Position numbers and translations under genes: made by a program
Source of the DNA: Sporosarcina sp.
Lineage (GTDB): Bacteria > Bacillota > Bacilli > Bacillales_A > Planococcaceae
Direction: 5' to 3'
Assembly: GCA_029257435.1 (NCBI GenBank)
Contig: JARIBI010000058.1
Location: 1-64,000, forward strand
DNA: 64,000 nucleotides
The notes under the pieces: model-generated
What the model was told of the DNA's origin: nothing
Database searches by the model: none
The model's input: the letters and a program-made list of their open reading frames with translations, nothing else
Shown: positions 58,601-64,000 of the stretch, piece by piece
Position numbering within the stretch: the first letter of the stretch is position 1
Layout of the letters: each line of letters starts with the position of its first letter

Positions 58601-59229
58601 TGACTAAACAAGAAATCGCTAAAATTCTATTGCACGTAGGTGCTGTAACACTTAGTCCGGATGAGCCTTTCACATGGGCATCAGGCATTCAATCACCCAT
58701 CTATTGTGATAACCGACTTATCATGTCAGACCCAGGCGGCAGAAGAAGGATTGCTGAAGGAATGGCTGCTTCCATTAAAGCGAATTATCCGGAAACAACA
58801 GTCATTGCAGGGACTGCTACAGCCGGTATCCCGCATGCGGCATGGATTGCAGATATTTTAGGGTTGCCGATGGTCTATGTTCGTTCAAAAGCAAAAGGTC
58901 ACGGACGGAGTAAGCAGATCGAAGGGAAAGTAAAGCCGGAAGACCGGGCTGTCATCGTGGAAGATTTAATTTCTACTGGCGGGAGCAGCTTGACTGCTGC
59001 GGATGCATTAACAGAAGCTGGCGTTCAAGTGGAAGGTGTTGTCTCCATCTTTACATATGGATTGGAAAGTGCTGATCAAGCATTTGAAAAAGCTGGATTA
59101 TCTTATACCAGCCTTACAGATTTCAATGCCCTCGCAGAAGTGGCAACTCGTTCCGGAGCAATCCGCGAAGGATCTGTTGCCCCTCTCCTTGACTGGCACC
59201 AAAAATTAAAATCTGGCACTTTGCAATAA
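58597..59229 (+). CDS. pyrE: Orotate phosphoribosyltransferase
   Basis: Joins orotate to PRPP, forming OMP. The 210 residues carry the PRPP motif RAVIVEDLISTGGSSLTAAD (about 116-135) and GTATAGIPHAAWIAD (about 72-86). Last gene of the pyr operon, followed by a terminator. Confidence 0.97.
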
Positions 59230-59234
59230 TTGAC

Positions 59235-59269
59235 AGAAGCTGGCGTTTTACGCTGAGCTTCTTTTTTTA
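59235..59269 (+). terminator. Terminator of the pyr operon
   Basis: AGAAGCT (59235-59241) pairs with AGCTTCT (59256-59262), with an inner GCG/CGC, followed by seven T. Confidence 0.85.
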
Positions 59270-59544
59270 TGAGAATTTTTAAATCGACAGCATTTGACAG
59301 ATGTCGTTTAGTAGTGAGGATTGAAAATATATGTAGATTTGTGGCGATCCGCAGAGGAAGTTGTTTCGAGAAGTTGGTTTATGAGCGTTTTTGTCGGTTT
59401 TATGATCCTATTTTGGAGTTTATGAGCGCATTATGTGTTTTATGATCACAATTTGTGATTTATGAGCTTTTTCGACAATATATGATCACTTTCTCGTATT
59501 TATGAGCAAATTCCGTAATTTATGATCACACTTACCAAATAACG
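59270..59544. repeat. Intergenic 20-bp-phased repeat array, alternating TTTATGAGC and TTTATGATC
   Basis: Eight 9-bp cores start at 59378, 59399, 59419, 59439, 59459, 59479, 59499 and 59519. They alternate strictly between TTTATGAGC and TTTATGATC (one reads TATATGATC), with 20 bp between starts except one step of 21. The 11-12 bp between cores are unlike each other. Upstream, 59270-59377, I see no gene; GCGATC at 59344 and TTTCGAG at 59364 may be decayed units. The array lies between two terminators of convergent units, so it is probably a DNA-level element. No known family is recognised. Confidence 0.85.
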
Positions 59545-59579
59545 TAAAAAACCCAGCAAGGCGGGGAGCCGTGCTGGGT
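59545..59579 (-). terminator. Terminator after rqcH
   Basis: On the minus strand ACCCAGCA pairs with TGCTGGGT, followed by TTTTTT. It directly borders the repeat array. Confidence 0.88.
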
Positions 59580-59583
59580 CAGG

Positions 59584-61275
59584 TTATGCTTTTAATTGCC
59601 GTACGACATCTACATCGGGTGTGACGAAAATCGTTTTTTGTTCAAAGTAGATGACAAACCCAGGTTTTGACCCATTGGGCTTTTTCACGTGACGAACTTC
59701 TGTGAAATCGACTGGAACGGATGCTGATCCCCGTGCCTTACTGAAATAGGCAGCGAGCGTGGCAGCTTCTTGAATCGTTTGTTCGCTCGGCTCCTCATCG
59801 TGAATGACTACGTGTGATCCCGGGATATCTTTGGTATGCAGCCAAATATGGTTGCGGGCAGCGAGCTTTGAAGTCAGCCAATCATTTTGTCGGTTATTTT
59901 TCCCGACTGAGATTTTTATACCATCTGACGACTGATAGGATTCGGGCATCGGTTTCTTAGGCTTCACTTTTTTCTTGCCTTTTCGAGCTTTCATGAGGCC
60001 CAGTTCTGCAAGTTCGTCCCGGATTTCATCGATATCATCAGTCGATGCCTGCATGACTTGCTGTTTCACCATTTCAAAATACTCGATGTCTTCGCGGGCT
60101 TTTTCCAATTGACTTGCAAGTTGAATTAAGGCATTCTTCGCTTTTGTATACTTTGAAAAATATCGCTGAGCATTGTCAATCACGGATTTGCGTGGATCCA
60201 GCTGAATGGTCACAGTTGTTCCTTGCTCATAATAGTTATCAACAACGGCTTCTTTTTGCCCTTTTTCAATCGCATAACTGTTTGCTGTAAGAAGTTCTCC
60301 GTAAAGTTGGAACGTATCCAAGCGTCCTGCATCATTGCGTTCCTTTTCCAGCTTTTGCACTTTCAACTTCAGTTTTGCAATTTCGTTATCCAGCCAGCGC
60401 TCTAGATCGGCCGCCTGCGCTTTCACACGTTCTCGAACTGCACGGGCAAAGTAGACTTTGTCGAGCAATTCTCCGAGAGTCGGATAAACTGTCGCAGTCC
60501 CTTCTGTAAACCTCAGCTCAGCTGCAGAGAATAATAACTTCCCCTCCTTTTCCACAGTGTTCGGATGAAAAGGACCTTCTGAAAAGATCTGAACGAATGA
60601 CTGATAGGTCTCATATGCAGACGACCCGCCGGAATTGGTTAAACGGTATAGCAGTTCCTCCGCATGGACCGGTGAAAACCCCGATAGCTCTTGAACAACA
60701 GCTTTAGGAGTATCAAACGATGGAAGTAATTGTTCAAACTCTTCTTGAGTAAGTGTAAATGGATTGCGTTTATCTTGCGGCGGTGCTGGAATGTAAGGTT
60801 GCCCTGGCATAATGGTACGATAGCTATTTACACTTGGCGGCAAGTGTTTCATGCTGTCGATAATCATGTCTCGTTCCGGATCAATCAGTAAGAAGTTACT
60901 GTGACGTCCCATGATTTCAAATATGATTGCCCGTTCCATATCATCGCCAATTTCGTTTTTTGACCGAATCTTAAACTTTAAGATTCGGTCTGTTCCCATT
61001 TGTTCAACCGCTGTAATTGTGCCGCCTTCCAAGTGTTTTCGAAGTGTCATACAAAACATTGGAGGTTCTTTTGGGTTTTGAATTGTTTCTTCTGTAAATT
61101 GCACGCGCGCATAGGAGGGGTGAACCGAAAAAAGCAACTTTCGGTTTTGACCGCCTGCACGGATAATGAATACGGTTTCTTGTGCGTTTGGTTGGTGAAT
61201 CTTTGTGATTCTCCCATTTTCAATCGTTTGTAGTTCGCGTTTCATCGCGGTTGAGAACAACCCGTCAAATGCCAT
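59584..61275 (-). CDS. rqcH: Ribosome quality control factor RqcH (NFACT family)
   Basis: NEMF/Rqc2-type protein that binds stalled 50S-peptidyl-tRNA and adds C-terminal alanine tails; formerly annotated as a fibronectin-binding protein. The 563 residues contain the NFACT-N domain with the essential Asp-Arg in MGTDRILKF (about 96-104), HhH (about 185-220), a coiled coil (about 275-310 and 360-400) and NFACT-R with SSDGIKISVGKNNRQND (about 437-453). ATG 61275 follows GAAAGAGG; the ORF's 13 upstream residues are rejected. It is yloA in B. subtilis, next to pyr as here. Confidence 0.95.
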   Translation of the reverse strand: MAFDGLFSTAMKRELQTIENGRITKIHQPNAQETVFIIRAGGQNRKLLFSVHPSYARVQFTEETIQNPKEPPMFCMTLRKHLEGGTITAVEQMGTDRILKFKIRSKNEIGDDMERAIIFEIMGRHSNFLLIDPERDMIIDSMKHLPPSVNSYRTIMPGQPYIPAPPQDKRNPFTLTQEEFEQLLPSFDTPKAVVQELSGFSPVHAEELLYRLTNSGGSSAYETYQSFVQIFSEGPFHPNTVEKEGKLLFSAAELRFTEGTATVYPTLGELLDKVYFARAVRERVKAQAADLERWLDNEIAKLKLKVQKLEKERNDAGRLDTFQLYGELLTANSYAIEKGQKEAVVDNYYEQGTTVTIQLDPRKSVIDNAQRYFSKYTKAKNALIQLASQLEKAREDIEYFEMVKQQVMQASTDDIDEIRDELAELGLMKARKGKKKVKPKKPMPESYQSSDGIKISVGKNNRQNDWLTSKLAARNHIWLHTKDIPGSHVVIHDEEPSEQTIQEAATLAAYFSKARGSASVPVDFTEVRHVKKPNGSKPGFVIYFEQKTIFVTPDVDVVRQLKA

Positions 61276-61329
61276 GTGAATTCCTCTTTCTTTTCGTTTC
61301 CTCCATTTTAGCACTACGCGCCAAACATA

Positions 61330-61338
61330 TGGTATAAT
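61330..61338 (+). promoter_or_regulatory. Extended -10 promoter of gmk
   Basis: TGGTATAAT is an exact extended -10 (TGnTATAAT). No convincing -35 is present 17 bp upstream. It lies 74 bp before the gmk start, in the divergent rqcH-gmk gap. Confidence 0.6.
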
Positions 61339-61399
61339 ACGAATACAAACTTCGGATCGAACTGGATTAGGGCTGATTTGAATGGAGAGACTACATTAG

Positions 61400-62029
<630 letters not shown>

Positions 62030-62033
62030 AACA

Positions 62034-62258
62034 ATGTTATATCCATCTGTTGATTCACTGAAAGAGAAAATCGATTCAAAGTACACGCTCGTCTCACTTG
62101 CTGCAAAGAGAGCCCGCGAAATGCAAGAAAAGAAAGACGAGCAGCTAGTTTCCTACACATCACATAAAAATGTCGGCAAAGCACTTGAAGAAGTAGCAGC
62201 AGGCATGCTTCATAAACGCAAGACGGACGCTTCCGTTGTCTATGAGGACGAAATTTAA
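62034..62258 (+). CDS. rpoZ: RNA polymerase omega subunit
   Basis: Small subunit assisting RNA polymerase assembly. The 74 residues include the conserved [15 protein letters not shown] (about 17-31) and [13 protein letters not shown] (about 45-57). It begins four bases after gmk. Confidence 0.95.
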   Translation: MLYPSVDSLKEKIDSKYTLVSLAAKRAREMQEKKDEQLVSYTSHKNVGKALEEVAAGMLHKRKTDASVVYEDEI

Positions 62259-62285
62259 ACGTACTTGAGTTGAATACACATATGG

Positions 62286-62322
62286 AAGCTCCCTTAGAAA
62301 ATGTACTTTCTTTGGGAGTTTG
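62286..62322 (+). terminator. Possible weak terminator between rpoZ and coaBC
   Basis: AAGCTCCC (62286-62293) pairs with GGGAGTTT (62314-62321), with an inner AGAAA/TTTCT, followed by a short T-rich stretch. May be a partial terminator. Confidence 0.45.
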
Positions 62323-62346
62323 TCATTTTCGGGGAGGATGAAGAGG

Positions 62347-63555
62347 TTGTTAGCCAATAAAAAAGTTTTGCTTTGTGTGACTGGCGGCATTGCCGTCTAC
62401 AAAGCGGTTGCACTGGTTAGTAAATTGAGTCAATCCGGAGCGCAGGTGAAAGTGGTGATGACCCGCTCTGCGATGGAATTCGTTCAGCCGTTATCGTTTC
62501 AGGTGATGTCTCGGAACGATGTTTATTATGATACGTTCGATGAGAAAGATTCATCAGTTATCGCACACATCGATCTTGCAGATTGGGCAGATTTAATTAT
62601 CGTTGCACCGGCTACTGCGAATTTCATCGGGAAACTGGCAAATGGCATCGCGGATAATATGGCGTCAACACTCTTACTTGCAGCGACAGCTCCAGTTTGG
62701 ATTGCCCCTGCGATGAATGTCCATATGTACGAGCACCCGGCAGTCCTTCGGAATATCGATCTTCTTTATAGAGATGGAGTTCGATTCATCGAACCATCCG
62801 AGGGTTTTTTAGCATGCGGATATGTTGGCAAAGGCCGTCTAGAGGAGCCTGAGCGTATTGTGGAGCTAGTCGATTCGTTCTTCAATGAAACCGTAAAACT
62901 ACCGCTTGCAGGTAAAAAAGTGGTCGTGACGGCAGGCCCGACATTAGAACGAATTGATCCGGTCCGGTACATATCAAATTTCTCAAGCGGCAAGATGGGG
63001 TACGCGATGGCGCAAGCTGCGGTTGAACTCGGTGCGGAAACGATTCTTATTTCGGGACCTGTATCGCTGGCTCCACCAGCAGGAGTTGAGCTCATTCGTG
63101 TAGAAAGCGCGGCTGAAATGCTTGACGCTGTTTTAGGACATTACTCGGATGCGGATTATGTTGTTAAATCAGCAGCAGTTGCAGATTATCGTCCAAAGAC
63201 AATACATGAACAAAAGATGAAGAAAAAAGAAGGCGAAGCATCGCTGGAGTTGGAACGGACAACCGATATTTTGAAAACGTTAGGTCAAATGAAGACAACA
63301 CAGCGGCTAATTGGATTTGCGGCGGAAACGACAGATGCTCTTACATATGGAAAAGGTAAGTTGGAGTCAAAAAATCTGGATTGGATTATTGTTAATGATG
63401 TTACGGATCCTGCAGGCGGTTTTGGCAGTGATGAGAACGTCGTAACCCTGATTTCAAGATCCGGTATTGAGATTCTATTCCCGGCTATGGAGAAAAAGGA
63501 GCTGGCGAAGCAATTGCTCGCAACGATCGTTCAAGAAGGAACAGATTCTCGATGA
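62347..63555 (+). CDS. coaBC: Bifunctional phosphopantothenoylcysteine decarboxylase/synthetase CoaBC
   Basis: Carries out two steps of CoA synthesis: CTP-dependent ligation of cysteine to phosphopantothenate and FMN-dependent decarboxylation. The 402 residues comprise the flavoprotein half with CVTGGIAVYKA (about 8-18) and PAMNVHMYEHP (about 122-132), and the synthetase half with VTAGPTLERIDPVRYISN (about 191-208) and KSAAVADYRP (about 271). I choose TTG 62347, nine bases after GGAGG; ATG 62338 touches that site. Overlaps priA as ATGA. Confidence 0.95.
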   Translation: MLANKKVLLCVTGGIAVYKAVALVSKLSQSGAQVKVVMTRSAMEFVQPLSFQVMSRNDVYYDTFDEKDSSVIAHIDLADWADLIIVAPATANFIGKLANGIADNMASTLLLAATAPVWIAPAMNVHMYEHPAVLRNIDLLYRDGVRFIEPSEGFLACGYVGKGRLEEPERIVELVDSFFNETVKLPLAGKKVVVTAGPTLERIDPVRYISNFSSGKMGYAMAQAAVELGAETILISGPVSLAPPAGVELIRVESAAEMLDAVLGHYSDADYVVKSAAVADYRPKTIHEQKMKKKEGEASLELERTTDILKTLGQMKTTQRLIGFAAETTDALTYGKGKLESKNLDWIIVNDVTDPAGGFGSDENVVTLISRSGIEILFPAMEKKELAKQLLATIVQEGTDSR

Positions 63556-64000
63556 TCGCTGAAGTGATTGTGGATGTTGCAGCGTATCCGATTGATCGTC
63601 CATTTGACTATAAAATCCCTGAACTTTTTTTAGGATTTGTAGAACCTGGGATGCGTGTAAAAGTACCATTTGGTCCACGTAAAGTAGCAGGTTATGTAGT
63701 TGCCTTGAAAGAAGACAGCGATTTGGACGTCAGTAAGATTAAACCGTTGGAAGAGCTTATTGATTTTGAACCAATTCTATCATCCGAACTGCTAAAACTT
63801 TCGGAATGGCTTGCTGTGGATACGCTTGCTTATCGAATAGAGGCCCTTCAAGTTATGCTTCCGGCTGCAATGCGTGCTAAGTATGAAAAGTATATACAAG
63901 TAGAGGATTCTTCATCCATCACAGATACTATATTTATGAAAATGCTGCGGGGCAGAGACCGTGTTCCATTAAAAATAGCTGATACATCAGAGCTGTTAAG
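63552..64000 (+). CDS. priA: Primosomal protein N' PriA, 5' part
   Basis: Replication restart helicase; only the first 149 or so residues are in the window, which ends inside the gene. The start MIAEVIVDVAAYPIDRPFDY and RVKVPFGPRKVAGYVV are typical of the N-terminal 3'-end DNA-binding domain. Absent from the ORF track because it runs off the edge. It follows coaBC with an ATGA overlap, as in B. subtilis. Confidence 0.95.
   Translation, partial: MIAEVIVDVAAYPIDRPFDYKIPELFLGFVEPGMRVKVPFGPRKVAGYVVALKEDSDLDVSKIKPLEELIDFEPILSSELLKLSEWLAVDTLAYRIEALQVMLPAAMRAKYEKYIQVEDSSSITDTIFMKMLRGRDRVPLKIADTSELL

Noticed and set aside
59378-59538. The repeat array as a CRISPR array
   Set aside because: Cores are 9 bp and the period is 20 bp, far shorter than CRISPR repeats and spacers; no cas gene is near.
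59378-59538. The ATG in each repeat core as start codons of small proteins
   Set aside because: The 20-bp period shifts frame at each unit and no ribosome sites are present.

Overview
The window is a stretch of low-to-moderate G+C Bacillota chromosome. Its gene order follows the ctaA-to-priA segment of Bacillus subtilis very closely. It has the endospore genes spoIIGA, sigE, sigG, spoVD, spoVE and ylbJ, and it lacks several genes B. subtilis has at the same places: murE, murG and murB in the cell-wall cluster, carAB in the pyr operon, and yloC/remA before gmk. Together this points to a spore-forming Bacillales of the Planococcaceae/Caryophanaceae (Sporosarcina-like). The taxon is an inference; no rRNA gene is present. 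I saw no tRNA, rRNA, CRISPR array, insertion sequence or phage gene.

Layout. (1) 1-7.8 kb: cytochrome caa3 oxidase assembly and structural genes, with ctaA divergent from ctaB-ctaC-ctaD-ctaE-ctaF, then ctaG and the DUF420 gene ctaM. (2) 7.8-20.5 kb: a mixed 'ylb' region holding an AI-2E/YtvI-type membrane protein, yugN, a YlbC-like CAP protein, an ACT-less aspartokinase domain divergent from a relocated murE, ricF (ylbF), a degenerate GDPD, ylbG, rsmD, coaD, ylbJ, ylbL, tmcAL, ylbN and rpmF. (3) 20.5-26.3 kb: an acyl-CoA carboxylase/crotonase cluster with a consensus cre box, then panE, a DUF3397 gene and bshC. (4) 26.4-41.2 kb: the dcw division and wall cluster from mraZ to ftsZ, with MraZ-box-like repeats in front. 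(5) 41.3-47.1 kb: spoIIGA-sigE-sigG and the ylm/sepF/divIVA genes. (6) 47.1-51.7 kb: isoleucine T-box, ileS, lspA and an RluD-type pseudouridine synthase. (7) 51.7-59.3 kb: the pyr operon with two PyrR attenuators, one before pyrR and one before pyrB. (8) 59.3-64 kb: an unusual 20-bp-phased repeat array, rqcH on the minus strand, then gmk, rpoZ, coaBC and the 5' part of priA.

How the parts fit. Precursor synthesis (MraY, MurD, MurE), septal transpeptidases (PBP2B, SpoVD), the SEDS polymerase (SpoVE) and the division scaffold (FtsL, DivIB, FtsA, FtsZ, SepF, DivIVA) lie beside the sporulation sigma cascade that reuses them for cortex synthesis. Visible controls include an exact 0A box before spoIIGA, a good sigma-E-like promoter before spoVD, a sigma-F-like promoter before sigG, a T-box before ileS, PyrR sites in pyr, and cre before the carboxylase.

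Most notable: a phased array of eight alternating TTTATGAGC/TTTATGATC cores between pyrE and rqcH; a murE carrying the meso-DAP signature DNPR, placed away from the dcw cluster and beside an aspartokinase catalytic domain; a ylbL that appears to start with ATT; and a catalytically degenerate GDPD. All coordinates and motif matches were read by eye; no alignment or search was run.
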